The notes under the pieces: generated by a model
What the model saw: the letters and a program-made list of their open reading frames with translations, nothing else
Databases searched by the model: none
What the model was told of the DNA's origin: nothing
Shown here: piece by piece, positions 22,704 through 33,977 of the stretch
Numbering within the stretch: the stretch's first letter is position 1
Layout: every line of letters begins with the position of its first letter
Translations under genes and position numbers: made by a program
From: Betaproteobacteria bacterium
Lineage (GTDB): Bacteria > Pseudomonadota > Gammaproteobacteria > Burkholderiales > Usitatibacteraceae
NCBI GenBank assembly: GCA_016720925.1
Contig: JADKJR010000003.1
Span: forward strand, 62,001 to 126,000
DNA: 64,000 bases
Direction: 5' to 3'

Positions 22704-24251
22704 ATGCAAATCAACCCGGCTGAAATCAGTGAACTGATCAAGTCCAAGATTCAAAACCTCCCCGCTGCCGCTGAAAAGCGTTCCGAGGGATCCGTCATCT
22801 CGGTGACGGACGGCATCTGCCGCGTCCACGGTCTGGCTGACGTGATGCAGGGCGAGATGCTGGAGTTTCCGAATAATACGTTTGGTCTGGCGCTGAATCT
22901 TGAGCGCGATTCCGTAGGTTCGGTCATCCTGGGTGACTATCAGCACATCAAGGAAGGCGATACCGTCAAATGCACGGGACGCATTCTGGAAGTACCAGTT
23001 GGCCCTGAGTTGCTTGGCCGCGTTGTGAATTCCCTGGGCGAGCCGATTGACGGCAAGGGTCCGATCAACGCCAAGATGACCGACGTGATCGAAAAGGTTG
23101 CGCCCGGCGTGATCGCACGGAAATCAGTGGATCAACCGGTGCAAACCGGTCTGAAAGCAATTGATGCAATGGTGCCAGTCGGTCGCGGACAACGCGAGCT
23201 GATCATCGGCGACCGCCAGACCGGGAAGACCGCGGTGGCGATCGATACCATCATCAATCAAAAAGGCAAGGACATGTTCTGCGTCTACGTTGCAATCGGT
23301 CAGAAGGCATCGACCGTGGTGAACGTGGTGCGTAAACTTGAAGAGACTGGTGCAATGGCTTACACCATTGTGGTCGCGTCCACCGCATCCGAATCCGCCG
23401 CAATGCAGTACATCGCCGCGTATTCGGGCTGCACGATGGGCGAATATTTCCGCGATCGTGGCCAGGATGCGTTGATCATTTATGACGATCTGTCCAAGCA
23501 GGCCGTCGCCTATCGTCAGGTATCGTTGCTGTTGCGCCGCCCGCCGGGTCGCGAAGCGTATCCGGGCGACGTGTTCTATTTGCACTCGCGTTTGCTGGAA
23601 CGTGCCGCGCGCGTCAACGCCGCTTACGTTGAGAAATTCACCAATGGTGCCGTCAAAGGCAAGACCGGTTCGCTGACCGCGTTGCCGATTATCGAAACGC
23701 AGGCCGGCGACGTGTCGGCTTTCGTGCCGACCAACGTAATCTCGATTACCGATGGCCAGATTTTCCTGGAAACGGATCTATTCAATGCCGGTATCCGTCC
23801 CGCAATCAATGCCGGTATTTCGGTGTCGCGTGTGGGCGGTGCGGCGCAGACCAAGATCATGAAGCGCAAAGACACAGGCGCTGGCGTACGTCTGGCGCTG
23901 GCGCAATACCGTGAATTGGCTGCCTTCGCGCAATTTGCTTCCGACCTTGACGACGCCACGCGCAAGCAGCTCGAACGCGGCCGCCTTGTGACCGAATTGA
24001 TGAAACAACCGCAATATCAGCCGATGCAGGTATGGGAAATGGCGCTATCGCTGTTTGCGGTCAGCAACAGCTACATGGACGACGTGGAGATGAAGAAAGT
24101 TGCGTCATTCGAGAAGAGCCTGCGCGAGTTTGTGAAATCCAAATACGCGTCGCTGGTCGCTTCCATCGAAGTCGCCAACAACCTGTCGGCTGACGACGAG
24201 AAAACCATGCATGCCGCGATTCAGGATTTCAAGAAAAACGGAAGCTACTAA
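22704..24251 (+). CDS. atpA: ATP synthase F1 subunit alpha
   Basis: Regulatory nucleotide-binding subunit of the alpha3-beta3 head. The 515-residue protein has the beta-barrel N-terminus, the P loop [13 protein letters not shown], and the signature [18 protein letters not shown] take the ATG at 22704 ([17 protein letters not shown]), six bases after a GGAG; an ATG at 22692 is in frame but contains that site. The gene reads cleanly with no frame breaks. Confidence 0.98.
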   Translation: MQINPAEISELIKSKIQNLPAAAEKRSEGSVISVTDGICRVHGLADVMQGEMLEFPNNTFGLALNLERDSVGSVILGDYQHIKEGDTVKCTGRILEVPVGPELLGRVVNSLGEPIDGKGPINAKMTDVIEKVAPGVIARKSVDQPVQTGLKAIDAMVPVGRGQRELIIGDRQTGKTAVAIDTIINQKGKDMFCVYVAIGQKASTVVNVVRKLEETGAMAYTIVVASTASESAAMQYIAAYSGCTMGEYFRDRGQDALIIYDDLSKQAVAYRQVSLLLRRPPGREAYPGDVFYLHSRLLERAARVNAAYVEKFTNGAVKGKTGSLTALPIIETQAGDVSAFVPTNVISITDGQIFLETDLFNAGIRPAINAGISVSRVGGAAQTKIMKRKDTGAGVRLALAQYRELAAFAQFASDLDDATRKQLERGRLVTELMKQPQYQPMQVWEMALSLFAVSNSYMDDVEMKKVASFEKSLREFVKSKYASLVASIEVANNLSADDEKTMHAAIQDFKKNGSY

Positions 24252-24284
24252 GGCGCTGTCACAGGCGTGACTTAAGAGGCAAAG

Positions 24285-25148
24285 ATGGCTGGCTCCAAAG
24301 AAATTCGCACCAAGATCAAAAGCGTTGAAAACACGCGCAAGATCACCAAGGCCATGGAGATGGTGGCCGCATCGAAAATGCGCAAGGCGCAGGAACGGAT
24401 GCGTGCCGCCCGCCCGTATGGCGAAAAAATTCGCAGCGTCTGCGCAAATCTGTCGCACGCCAATCCGGATTACAAGCACGCGTTCCTGCAGAAGCGTACT
24501 GAAGTAAAGAACGTTGGGCTGATCATGGTCACATCCGACAAGGGGCTTTGCGGGGGTTTGAATACCAACGTGATGCGCCTCGTGGTGAACAAGGTCAAGG
24601 AATGGGAAGGCGCTGGCGCCAAGGTGCAAGGCACGGCAATCGGTAACAAGGGTTTCGGATTCCTGCAGCGTTACGGCATACCGCTGGTTTCGCATGTTGT
24701 TGGCCTCGGCGACAAACCGCACCTCGAAAAGCTGATCGGCCCCGTCAAAATCCAGCTGGATGCTTTTGCCGAGGGCAAGATCGACGCGGTTTACCTTTGT
24801 TTCACAAGGTTCATCAATACAATGAAGCAGGAAGCTGTGTGCGAACAGTTGTTGCCACTGAGCGGCGAGAAGCTGGGTGCACCCGATTCGTCGTGGGACT
24901 ACCTTTATGAGCCGGACGCGAAGAGCGTGCTGGACGAATTGCTGGTGCGCTACGTCGAGGCGATCGTTTATCAATCCGTCTCGGAGAATATCGCCTCCGA
25001 GCAGTCCGCGCGCATGGTTGCCATGAAGTCGGCGTCGGACAACGCCAAGAAGGTAATTGGCGACCTGAAACTGACGTACAACAAGGCACGGCAGGCAGCG
25101 ATCACCAAGGAATTGTCAGAGATTGTCGGCGGCGCCGCCGCGGTCTAA
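24285..25148 (+). CDS. atpG: ATP synthase F1 subunit gamma
   Basis: Central rotor shaft between the c ring and the catalytic head. The 287-residue protein starts [39 protein letters not shown] and ends in the paired helix [18 protein letters not shown] region followed by [25 protein letters not shown], the two coiled-coil helices of the shaft. The length is normal. It lies 33 bases after atpA and 44 before atpD. Confidence 0.98.
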   Translation: MAGSKEIRTKIKSVENTRKITKAMEMVAASKMRKAQERMRAARPYGEKIRSVCANLSHANPDYKHAFLQKRTEVKNVGLIMVTSDKGLCGGLNTNVMRLVVNKVKEWEGAGAKVQGTAIGNKGFGFLQRYGIPLVSHVVGLGDKPHLEKLIGPVKIQLDAFAEGKIDAVYLCFTRFINTMKQEAVCEQLLPLSGEKLGAPDSSWDYLYEPDAKSVLDELLVRYVEAIVYQSVSENIASEQSARMVAMKSASDNAKKVIGDLKLTYNKARQAAITKELSEIVGGAAAV

Positions 25149-25159
25149 TCGAGGCATAA

Positions 25160-26617
<1,458 letters not shown>

Positions 26618-26643
26618 GGCGCAAGCCTTGAAGAAAGCTTGAA

Positions 26644-27063
26644 ATGGCACACACGCTACAAGTAAACATCGTTTCCGCCGAGCAGGCGATCTTTTCGGGT
26701 GAAGCCGAAATGGTCATTGCCCCGGGCGAAGCTGGCGAGCTGGGCATCTTGCCGCAGCACGCACCGTTGCTTACGCGCATTAAGCCGGGCGTGGTGAAAG
26801 TGAAGCTGGTCGGCAAGGAGGAGGAGGAAGTCGTTTATGTTTCAGGCGGCATTCTCGAAGTCCAGCCCAAAGTACTGACGATACTCGCTGATAGCTCCAT
26901 ACGCGCACACGATCTGGACGAGGTCAAAGTCATGGAAGCCAAGCGGGCGGCAGAGGAAGCGCTTGCTAACCGCGCAAGCGGCCAGGAGCGTGCGATCGTA
27001 GTGGCGGAGCTCGCGCAATTGGCGGCGCAGTTGCAAGCAATACAGAAATTGCGAAAGAAGTAA
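26644..27063 (+). CDS. atpC: ATP synthase F1 subunit epsilon
   Basis: Inhibitory subunit at the foot of the rotor. The 139-residue protein has the N-terminal beta sandwich ([49 protein letters not shown]) and a C-terminal two-helix part rich in Ala, Glu and Gln that can lock rotation. It is the last gene of the operon and a strong terminator lies 53 bases downstream. Confidence 0.98.
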   Translation: MAHTLQVNIVSAEQAIFSGEAEMVIAPGEAGELGILPQHAPLLTRIKPGVVKVKLVGKEEEEVVYVSGGILEVQPKVLTILADSSIRAHDLDEVKVMEAKRAAEEALANRASGQERAIVVAELAQLAAQLQAIQKLRKK

Positions 27064-27115
27064 ATTTTGCGGTATACTTTTGGCACCGTAACGGTTTAGA
27101 GGCGCAACACATCCA

Positions 27116-27148
27116 GGCAGCGGAATAATTTTCCCGCTGCCTTTTTTT
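27116..27148 (+). terminator. rho-independent terminator of the ATP synthase operon
   Basis: Perfect 8-bp stem GGCAGCGG / CCGCTGCC with a ten-base AT-rich loop, followed by seven T residues. Confidence 0.95.
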
Positions 27149-27190
27149 CGCCCCGATTCAGTGCGACAACGGATAAAGCATAATTAGTAC

Positions 27191-28584
27191 ATGAGCCCCC
27201 CGCTGAATTCCACATCGTCCGTATTGAACGTCGTCATTCTGGCTGCGGGACAGGGCACGCGCATGCGCTCCGCACTCCCGAAAGTGCTGCACGCAATCGC
27301 CGGCAAGCCGATGCTCGCGCATGTGCTTGCCACCGCAGCGGAACTCAAGCCTGACCACGCTTGCGTGGTCTACGGTCACGGAGGCGAAAAGGTGCGTGCC
27401 GCATTTAACAACGAACCACTGCTTTGGGCCAAGCAGGAACCGCAACTCGGCACCGGCCACGCGGTGACGCAGGCCATGCCGCAACTGCCCGCTGACGGCG
27501 TCACGCTGATCGTCTATGGCGATGTCCCGCTCATTACGGCACAGACTTTATCCGCCCTGGTGACCTCTGCGCGACAACAAAAACTCGCGTGGCTGACCGA
27601 GGAAGTCGAGAATCCCGCCGGCCTCGGTCGCATCGTCCGCGATACGCGTGGCAACGTCTGTGCCATTGTCGAGGATAAGGACGCCACGGTAGATCAGCGC
27701 AAAATCCGTGAGATCAATACCGGTTTTGTCGCCTGTCCGACCGCGCTATTGGCCAAATGGCTGCCGAGACTCGGCAACAAAAACGCGCAGGGCGAATACT
27801 ATCTGACCGATATTCTTGCCATCGCCGTCGCCGAAGGAGTTGATGTGGAAACTCCCCATCCGGCGCACGATTGGGAAGTAGTGGGCGTCAATAGCCGCGA
27901 TCAACTGGCTCAACTGGAACGCACGTTTCAACGCCAATTTGCGCAACGCTTGATGACAGAAGGTGTCACGTTCGCCGACCCGGCGCGAATTGACGTGCGT
28001 GGACAATTGAGCTGCGAAACCGACGTAAGCATTGACGTCAATTGCATCTTCGAAGGCAAAGTCCACCTTGCGGTCGGCGCGCGCATTGGCGCCAACTGCA
28101 TCCTGCGTAACTGCTCGGTAGGCGCCAATACAGAGATCCTGCCATTCACGGACATTGATGGCGCGGTGATCGGCGCCTCGGCGCAAGAATTGGCCCCTTC
28201 ACGCGCCTCCGGCCCGGCACCAAGCTTGCCAATGATGTTCACCTCGGCAATTTCGTCGAAGTCAAAGCCAGTGAATTTGGACCTGGCTCGAAGGCCAACC
28301 ATCTTTCCTACATCGGCGATACCACAGTCGGAAGCAAAGTCAACATCGGCGCGGGCACCATTGTCTGCAATTACGACGGCGCCAACAAGTATCGCAGCGT
28401 GATTGAAGACAACGTCCATATCGGATCGGACGTGCAACTGGTGGCGCCGATCACAATCGGCAAAGGGGCCGATATCGCGGCCGGCACGACCGTCTGGAAA
28501 GATGTGCCGCCCGGAGGCTTGACTTTTAACGCCAAGACGCAAGTAAGCAAAACGGATTGGGTGCGGCCGGTAAAAAAGAAGTAG
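27191..28584 (+). CDS. glmU: GlmU bifunctional enzyme, with one apparent frameshift
   Basis: Makes UDP-N-acetylglucosamine: the C-terminal domain acetylates glucosamine-1-phosphate and the N-terminal domain adds UMP. The N-terminal pyrophosphorylase motif [18 protein letters not shown] begins at residue 17. The first frame leaves the family after AVIGASAQ (about 28185); the next frame picks up [26 protein letters not shown] and runs through the left-handed helix ([18 protein letters not shown]) to the standard ending WVRPVKKK at 28584. The uncorrected first frame would stop at 28402. The total span is two bases over a multiple of three, so one base is missing or two are extra near 28184-28189. 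GlmU is essential, so an indel error is likely. Confidence 0.9.
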
Positions 28585-28588
28585 CGTC

Positions 28589-28655
28589 ACCGATAGGCTC
28601 AGTGTCGCCTTGTAGAATGGAGGCGTGGCCGATGTCTCTATCGGTTTGATCAAAC
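28589..28655 (+). promoter_or_regulatory. structured leader between glmU and glmS
   Basis: Nested inverted repeats: ACCGATAG (28589-28596) pairs with CTATCGGT (28638-28645), CGCCT pairs with AGGCG inside it, and the perfect 12-base palindrome GTTTGATCAAAC follows at 28644-28655. A TAGAAT (28613-28618) could be a -10 box. Its function is not known; it may be a glmS leader, an operator or an inter-cistronic processing site. Confidence 0.4.
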
Positions 28656-28706
28656 AGGTTCTCACTTCGCAACCGAAATTGAGACCGGTGAACTCAAGAG
28701 GTACTT

Positions 28707-30542
28707 ATGTGCGGCATCGTCGGCGCTATCGCCAATCGCAACATCGTCCCTATCCTCACCGAAGGCTTGAAGCGCCTCGAATATCGCGGCTATGATTCAG
28801 CCGGCATCGCTGTTGTGAACCGCGGTATCCAGCGGGTGCGCCGCGTGGGCCGCGTGGCTGAAATGGAAGCGGGCATTGCCGCCGAAGGTCTAACCGGCGT
28901 TCTTGGAATTGGCCACACGCGCTGGGCCACGCATGGCGGCGTCACCGAACCCAACGCCCATCCGCACGTCTCGAATGAAGAGATCGCCGTCGTGCACAAC
29001 GGCATTATCGAAAACCACGAAGAACAACGCGAGCACCTGAAACGGTTGGGCTACGTGTTCGAATCGCAAACTGATACCGAAGTCATCGCGCACCTCGTGC
29101 ACCACTACTACAAGGAATCGAAGAATCTTTTCGACGCCACACAGCGCGCCGTGCTCGACCTTCACGGCGCTTATGCGATTGGCGTGGTCTCCGTCTCCGC
29201 ACCCGAGGTCATGTGCTGCGCGCGCATGGGCTGCCCGCTGTTGATCGGCGTCGGCGTGGAAGGCAAGGGCGAAAATTTCATCGCCTCCGACATGTCCGCG
29301 ATTGTTCCCGAGACGCGCCGCGTGATGTATCTCGAAGAGGGCGACGTCGCTGAACTCACGCGCACAAAAATCACGGTCGTGGACCGCGCCGGCAAAGCCG
29401 TCGCACGCGAAATCAAGCTAAGCGACATCACCGACGACGCGAGAGAACTCGGCCCGTATCAACACTTCATGCAAAAGGAAATCCACGAGCAGCCTCGCGC
29501 ACTGGCCGACACCATGGAGGCGGTCGTGTCCGAAGGCGTGCATCCCGGATTGTTTGGTGACGGCGCGGCGGAAATATTTCGTGACGCTGATGCGGTCCTG
29601 ATTCTCGCCTCGGGCACCAGTTACTATTCCGCCCTCGTCGCCAAGCAATGGATCGAAACCATCGCCCGCGTGCCCGTTACCGTTGAACTTGGCCACGAAT
29701 ATCGTTACCGCGATTCCATCCCTAACCCGAAGCAACTGGTCGTCACCATTTCGCAATCGGGCGAAACGCTAGACACGATGGAAGCGCTCAAGCGCGCCAA
29801 GGAACTCGGCCACACCGCCACGCTGTCCATCTGCAACGTGCGCGAATCCGCCATTCCACGCGCCTCGAAACTAGTGTGCTACACGCGCGCCGGCCCCGAA
29901 ATCGGCGTCGCCTCGACGAAGGCGATGACCACACAAATGGTGGTGCAATTCACGTTGGCATTGGCGCTCGCCAAGGCGAAGGGGCGATTGAGTAAAGAGC
30001 ACGAAACGAAATACATCGAGCAACTGCGCTACCTGCCAGGCGGCGTCCAACAAGCATTGAATCTCGAGCCGCAAATCAAAGCCTGGGCTGATCGTTTCGC
30101 CGAAAAACAGCACGCGCTATTTCTCGGGCGCGGTATTCACTATCCCATCGCACTCGAGGGCGCGCTGAAGCTGAAGGAAATTTCCTACATCCACGCTGAA
30201 GCCTATCCCGCCGGTGAACTCAAACACGGCCCGCTGGCGCTGGTCGATAGCCGCATGCCCGTCGTCGTCATCGCGCCGAACGATACGCTGCTCGAAAAAG
30301 TGAAATCGAACATGCAGGAAGTCCGCGCGCGCGGCGGCGAACTATTTGTATTCACTGACCTCGATTCACATTTCACCGAAAGCGAAGGCGTGCACATCAT
30401 CCGCGCGCCACGGCATTGCGGTACGCTCTCGCCGATTGTTCATACTATTCCCGTTCAATTGCTCGCATACCACGCCGCGCTGGTGAAAGGGACGGATGTT
30501 GATAAGCCGAGAAATTTGGCGAAGAGTGTGACGGTGGAGTGA
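28707..30542 (+). CDS. glmS: glutamine-fructose-6-phosphate aminotransferase (isomerizing)
   Basis: Makes glucosamine-6-phosphate from fructose-6-phosphate and glutamine, the first step towards UDP-GlcNAc for peptidoglycan and LPS. The 611-residue protein starts MCGIVGAIA, whose Cys becomes the N-terminal nucleophile after Met removal. The glutaminase domain includes [10 protein letters not shown] and [18 protein letters not shown]; two SIS sugar-isomerase domains follow ([32 protein letters not shown]). The ribosome-binding site AAGAGG precedes the start. It is paired with glmU, which acts later in the same pathway. Confidence 0.98.
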   Translation: MCGIVGAIANRNIVPILTEGLKRLEYRGYDSAGIAVVNRGIQRVRRVGRVAEMEAGIAAEGLTGVLGIGHTRWATHGGVTEPNAHPHVSNEEIAVVHNGIIENHEEQREHLKRLGYVFESQTDTEVIAHLVHHYYKESKNLFDATQRAVLDLHGAYAIGVVSVSAPEVMCCARMGCPLLIGVGVEGKGENFIASDMSAIVPETRRVMYLEEGDVAELTRTKITVVDRAGKAVAREIKLSDITDDARELGPYQHFMQKEIHEQPRALADTMEAVVSEGVHPGLFGDGAAEIFRDADAVLILASGTSYYSALVAKQWIETIARVPVTVELGHEYRYRDSIPNPKQLVVTISQSGETLDTMEALKRAKELGHTATLSICNVRESAIPRASKLVCYTRAGPEIGVASTKAMTTQMVVQFTLALALAKAKGRLSKEHETKYIEQLRYLPGGVQQALNLEPQIKAWADRFAEKQHALFLGRGIHYPIALEGALKLKEISYIHAEAYPAGELKHGPLALVDSRMPVVVIAPNDTLLEKVKSNMQEVRARGGELFVFTDLDSHFTESEGVHIIRAPRHCGTLSPIVHTIPVQLLAYHAALVKGTDVDKPRNLAKSVTVE

Positions 30543-30624
30543 GGATCATTGCATGTCATCAAAATGATTTGTTTCGTGAGAACAGGAGCGTAAACCCTGG
30601 AACAAGAGACTTTTATGCCAAGTT

Positions 30625-30801
30625 GAGGGCAAACTGCTGACATCTGATGAAGTTGCAGAGGATTATCAGCTATTGCCCGAGTACATCGCCAACACAAAAG
30701 TTATTGCTGTCCCGGCGGGCGATCGATAAGCGGAAGAGTTGGCGAGATTGCTCGACGAGCAATTCACCACCGCAAAGAAACGACAAGAAGAACTCGAGTG
30801 A
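30625..30801 (+). pseudogene. short degraded open frame after glmS, unrecognised
   Basis: The frame reads EGKLLTSDEVAEDYQLLPEY, then IANTKVIAVPAGDR, a TAA at 30727-30729, and then AEELARLLDEQFTTAKKRQEELE before a second stop. Coding-like composition on both sides of the in-frame stop suggests a small gene that has decayed, or a one-codon error. I do not recognise the family. The remainder of the 255-base gap shows nothing further. Confidence 0.35.
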
Positions 30802-30803
30802 TC

Positions 30804-31250
30804 ATGGCCTGGGACTATCCACAACCATTCACCTTGCCGCGCGTGCCGCTGGCCGATGATATTGACGGACTCAATCACACCAACAATGGGGTTTATGTTC
30901 GGTGGTGTGAGCAAATTGCGTGGGCGCATTCCGAAAAGTATGGTCTTACTGTAGCTGACTATCAGCGTCTGGATCGGGCCATGGCAATCCGACGGGCCGA
31001 ATATGACTATTTGCTGCCGACACTATTGAACGATCGTCTGACCCTGGCAACCTGGTTGGTCGGTAGTGACAGCAAACTCAGTCTGGAGCGCCGCTTTCAG
31101 CTGATCCGTGACAATGATGCGGTAACCGTGCTGCGTGGGCGCTGGGAGCTGATATGTATTGAGTTGAGCAGTGGGCGCGTGCGGCGAATGCCGCCGGAGT
31201 TCAGTCAGGCGTACTTTCCCGCGATCATCAATTCCGCTCCCGACGCATGA
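30804..31250 (+). CDS. acyl-CoA thioesterase-like hotdog protein
   Basis: A 148-residue hotdog-fold protein of the 4-hydroxybenzoyl-CoA thioesterase / YbgC-FadM type. The family motif LADDIDGLNHTNNGVYVRWCEQIAWAHSEKYGL contains the Asp expected at the active site (DIDGLNHTNN, usually D-x-x-x-H-x-N-N). It would hydrolyse acyl-CoA thioesters; the chain length is unknown. I use ATG 30804 (MAWDYPQPF); a GTG at 30798 would add two residues. It is not clearly part of an operon. Confidence 0.85.
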   Translation: MAWDYPQPFTLPRVPLADDIDGLNHTNNGVYVRWCEQIAWAHSEKYGLTVADYQRLDRAMAIRRAEYDYLLPTLLNDRLTLATWLVGSDSKLSLERRFQLIRDNDAVTVLRGRWELICIELSSGRVRRMPPEFSQAYFPAIINSAPDA

Positions 31251-31342
31251 CAAGACCAGATTAAATACGCCGGTCAAATGGGGCCTTTTTGTTCAGAAAC
31301 CAATATTCAAACGCGGTTACCATTTTCATAGCGAAAGTCAGC

Positions 31343-31409
31343 CAAACACTAGCACTGGCGCAGTCTGCAGGCCAAAAGAGTCTGAAATGCCGCGCCAGTA
31401 CTTGACTTT
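31343..31409. repeat. family-1 palindromic repeat, complete copy
   Basis: Left arm CAAACACTAGCACTGGCG (31343-31360) and right arm CGCGCCAGTACTTGACTTT (31391-31409), separated by a 30-base centre containing AGGCCAAAAGAG. It lies between the convergent thioesterase and aldo/keto reductase genes, where its hairpin could act as a transcription barrier. Confidence 0.85.
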
Positions 31410-31424
31410 TCCTTTTGTAATTGA

Positions 31425-32282
31425 TCAGGTAGTCTCAATGCGCGCCGACGCATGCGGGGGAGGAAAAGCGCGTTCAAGTTCATCTCGATCCGCCTGCGCA
31501 AGAATGAGTTCCCGCGCACCCGCGATCTCGTCGATGCCTTCAATGCGCGCCGACTTTGGAATCGCCACTACATCCGGGCATGACATTAGCCACGCCAATG
31601 CCACTTGCACCGGCGTCGCGCCCAGCCGAGCCGCCACCGCTTTCACCGCGCGATGGCGCGCAAGTGAGCCCTGATTGAGCGGCGAGTAGGCCATGCACGC
31701 GATGCCATGCTTGCGCTGCCACGACAGAAGCGTGGCTTCAGGCCAGCGTTTGGCAAGGTTGAAGTAGACCTGATTCACCACGCAGGCGCCTGGTGCCGCG
31801 ACGGTGGACAGTTCGCGCATGTCGTCGGTATCGAAATTGGAAACGCCCCAGCGGCGGATCTTGCCGTCGCGTTTCAATTGTTCGAACGCTTCCACCGTTT
31901 CGGCGAGCGAATGTTCGCCGCGCCAGTGCAGGAGATAGAGATCGAGAGTAGTGATGCCGAGGCGCTTCAAACTCTTTTCGCAAGAGACGATAGTGCCGCG
32001 CCGGGAGGCGTTCCAGGGATACACTTTGCTAACGATGAACAGTTCATCACGTGCCACGTTGGCGCCGCATACAGCCGCGGCGACCACTTCCTCGGCACCC
32101 CCTTCGCCATACATTTCCGCTGTGTCAATGAGCGTGATCCCCGAGGCGATCGCATGCTGTACCGCGCGGATTTCGTCCTGACGCGTGGGGGCCGACTCAC
32201 CCATCCGCCATGTGCCCAATCCGAGACGCGGCATGGCGCCGCCGTCAGGCAGGATGATCATGGTGTTTTTCGCTGTCGTCAT
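31425..32282 (-). CDS. aldo/keto reductase
   Basis: NADPH-dependent TIM-barrel oxidoreductase of 285 residues. It shows the family start MPRLGLGTWRMGE, the catalytic Asp-Tyr pair in LIDTAEMYGEGGAEEVV, the catalytic Lys in FIVSKVYPWNASR, the His in LYLLHWRG and the cofactor-binding WGVSNFDTDDMREL and AIPKSARIEGI. The frame is open to an ATG at 32393, but that extension runs through an inverted repeat and has no family match; MTTAKNTM at 32282 or MIILPDGG at 32261 fits better. The physiological substrate cannot be inferred. Confidence 0.93.
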   Translation of the reverse strand: MTTAKNTMIILPDGGAMPRLGLGTWRMGESAPTRQDEIRAVQHAIASGITLIDTAEMYGEGGAEEVVAAAVCGANVARDELFIVSKVYPWNASRRGTIVSCEKSLKRLGITTLDLYLLHWRGEHSLAETVEAFEQLKRDGKIRRWGVSNFDTDDMRELSTVAAPGACVVNQVYFNLAKRWPEATLLSWQRKHGIACMAYSPLNQGSLARHRAVKAVAARLGATPVQVALAWLMSCPDVVAIPKSARIEGIDEIAGARELILAQADRDELERAFPPPHASARIETT

Positions 32283-32342
32283 GCGGCAAATATTGTCCTT
32301 TGAATTTTTGAGGCGGGTCTGATGGCGCGACGCTTCACGAGC

Positions 32343-32414
32343 GTAGAGTGGGCAAAGCGAAGCGTGCCCACCATCGATTATCTGCGCGGGCACGCTTCGC
32401 TTTGCCCACCCTAC
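32343..32414. repeat. dispersed inverted repeat of the GTAGGGTGGGC type
   Basis: Arms GTAGAGTGGGCAAAGCG... (32343-32370) and ...CGCTTTGCCCACCCTAC (32388-32414) are near-perfect complements of about 27 bases around a 17-base centre. Similar sequences are scattered through many proteobacterial genomes. It sits between the aldo/keto reductase start and the IS. The 185-base gap 32283-32467 holds nothing else recognisable apart from the left end of the split family-1 repeat. Confidence 0.85.
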
Positions 32415-32467
32415 AATTGCTCAAGGGCCAAGCTTAATATTACCAGCCGAAAAGCTACAAACACTAG

Positions 32468-33977
32468 CCCGACTATACCAACTCTCCTCATTTGGCCGCG
32501 CTAACTCATTGATTCATTTACGGTGATGGTTCAAAGATCTTCACTACGCCGGCATGGCTGCGAGAGTGGGTTCGGTGCGAGGTATCCGTATCTTCGGCGG
32601 GGTTGAGCAGGCAGGTTGAGTTTCATGTGCGCCAGTAGCAGGCGCAGGTCGGCGTCGGGTTCCGTGTGGCGGGTCAACACCAAATCGCGCCCGGCTGTCG
32701 TGGGCAAGTGCACGTCGAGCATCTGCATGGCAACGAACTTCTCAAGCACGGCTCTGGGGGTGAGCCCGCCGGCGAGAGGTTTGACCTTGGCCTTCCATGT
32801 CACTTGCAGGCAGTAGGCCAGGAAGGAGACAGATGTGCGCTTCGATGCATTCGTCCTTCTGGTGATAGATTGGGCGGATCGCCAAATCGTTCTTCAGTTC
32901 CTTGAAGGCCTGCTCGACCTCGGTGAGTTGGATGTAGAACTGCCACAGCTTGGCGGGGTCGTGTTCGGTGAGATTGGTGCGCAGCAGATAGTGGCCCTCG
33001 CGCCGGCGCACCACGCGCAACTTCAGACGGTTGAGCGTAAAGACGAGGCTGTTGGTTTGCGCAAGCTGCTCCTTCGGCGGCAGGGTAATATCCATCAGGG
33101 CATAGGCTTGGCCCGCTTCTTTCTTCGCCGCGCCGAGCTTCATGAGCAAGGCATCGCGCGCTCCTTGTCCGCCCGCCCCGCGCTCCTCGCCAACACGTAC
33201 ATCTCGCCTTCGCGCTCGATCAATTTGACCTGCACCTGCTCGCGCGCCTTCTCCCAGGGCCCGGCCGGGAAGGCCTGCTACAGGACGTTCAATCGCCCCT
33301 TCGGCGAGCCCACCAGATAGCACACCGGCGGGTCGCTCACGCGTAAGCTTGCCAGCGCCTGCTAGGTCGGTATTCCCCGGTCCATCGCCCAGATGCGCTC
33401 GGCGCGCCCATACTGCGTCTGGATGTTCTCGACGAAGGCGGTCAGCGTCGTGAAGTCGGCCGTGTTGCCGTCCATCACATCGTAGGCCAGCAGGAATCCC
33501 TGCGAGTGACGATGAGCGCAATGACGACTTGCACGCAGTCGTCGCGCTTGTCCCGGCTGTAGCCGAAATGGCGCTTGCCGGTCGCGGGCACGTCGCATTC
33601 GAAGTATGTCCTGGTGAGGTCGTAGAGCAACACCTCGAAGCTGGCTTGTAATAGTGCCTCCCAGCGCCGCGTCAGGTGCGTGAACAAAGCCTGTTTATGC
33701 GCCAGCAGCTTGTCCAGGCAGTGGTACGGGGTATTGGGTGCTACCAGCGCAACGTCTTCGCCGAGCAAGTCCGCCATCGCGCTGCGTTGGTACCACTGCC
33801 GGTGCAATCGCCATTCGCTGCCCGGATCGATCAGCCGGTACATCGCCAAGGTCTTCAACGCAGGCAGCCACTCGGTACCCTCTCGCGAGCGTTCCAGGCG
33901 GTCGCGCCAGAAGTCGTCGAGCTCCAACGCTTCCCCTAGAAAAAACCCAAAATCAAGGGCGAGTTGGTGAAGTCGGG
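32468..33977 (-). mobile_element. decayed IS, IS4-superfamily (IS1634-like), inserted into a family-1 repeat
   Basis: A 1,510-bp element bounded by imperfect 17-bp terminal inverted repeats, CCCGACTATACCAACTC at 32468-32484 and the complement of CCCGACTTCACCAACTC at 33961-33977. Both sides are flanked by CTAG (32464-32467 and 33978-33981), a 4-bp target duplication. Removing the element and one CTAG joins CAAACA-CTAG to CACTGGCG, which restores the left arm of a family-1 repeat. The only gene inside is a transposase broken by several frameshifts and stops. The family name is from the transposase motifs; a 4-bp duplication is not decisive for the family. Confidence 0.85.
32531..33960 (-). pseudogene. 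DDE transposase, multiply frameshifted
   Basis: Reading leftward, fragments in different frames align in order: LDFGFFLGEALELDDFWRDR to LLYDLTRTYFECDVPATGKRHFGYSRDKRDDCVQVVIALIV (ends 33475); FLLAYDVMDGNTADFTTL to RIWAMDRGIPT (stop at 33362); LLMKLGAAKKEAGQAYALMDI to FYIQLTEVEQAFKELKNDLAIRPIYHQ; and LAGGLTPRAVLEKFVAMQMLDVH near the end. The catalytic triad would be the Asp of LLYDLT, the Asp of MDRG and the Glu of TEVEQAF. The N-terminus appears shortened. The first fragment is in frame with topB. No active protein can be made. Confidence 0.88.

Noticed and set aside
32283..32393. Longer N-terminus for the aldo/keto reductase
   Set aside because: The extra 37 residues are read from a repeat-flanking region and lie before the conserved family start.
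32343..32414. Palindrome read as a transcription terminator
   Set aside because: No T run follows either arm and the arms are far longer than a terminator needs; a dispersed repeat fits better.
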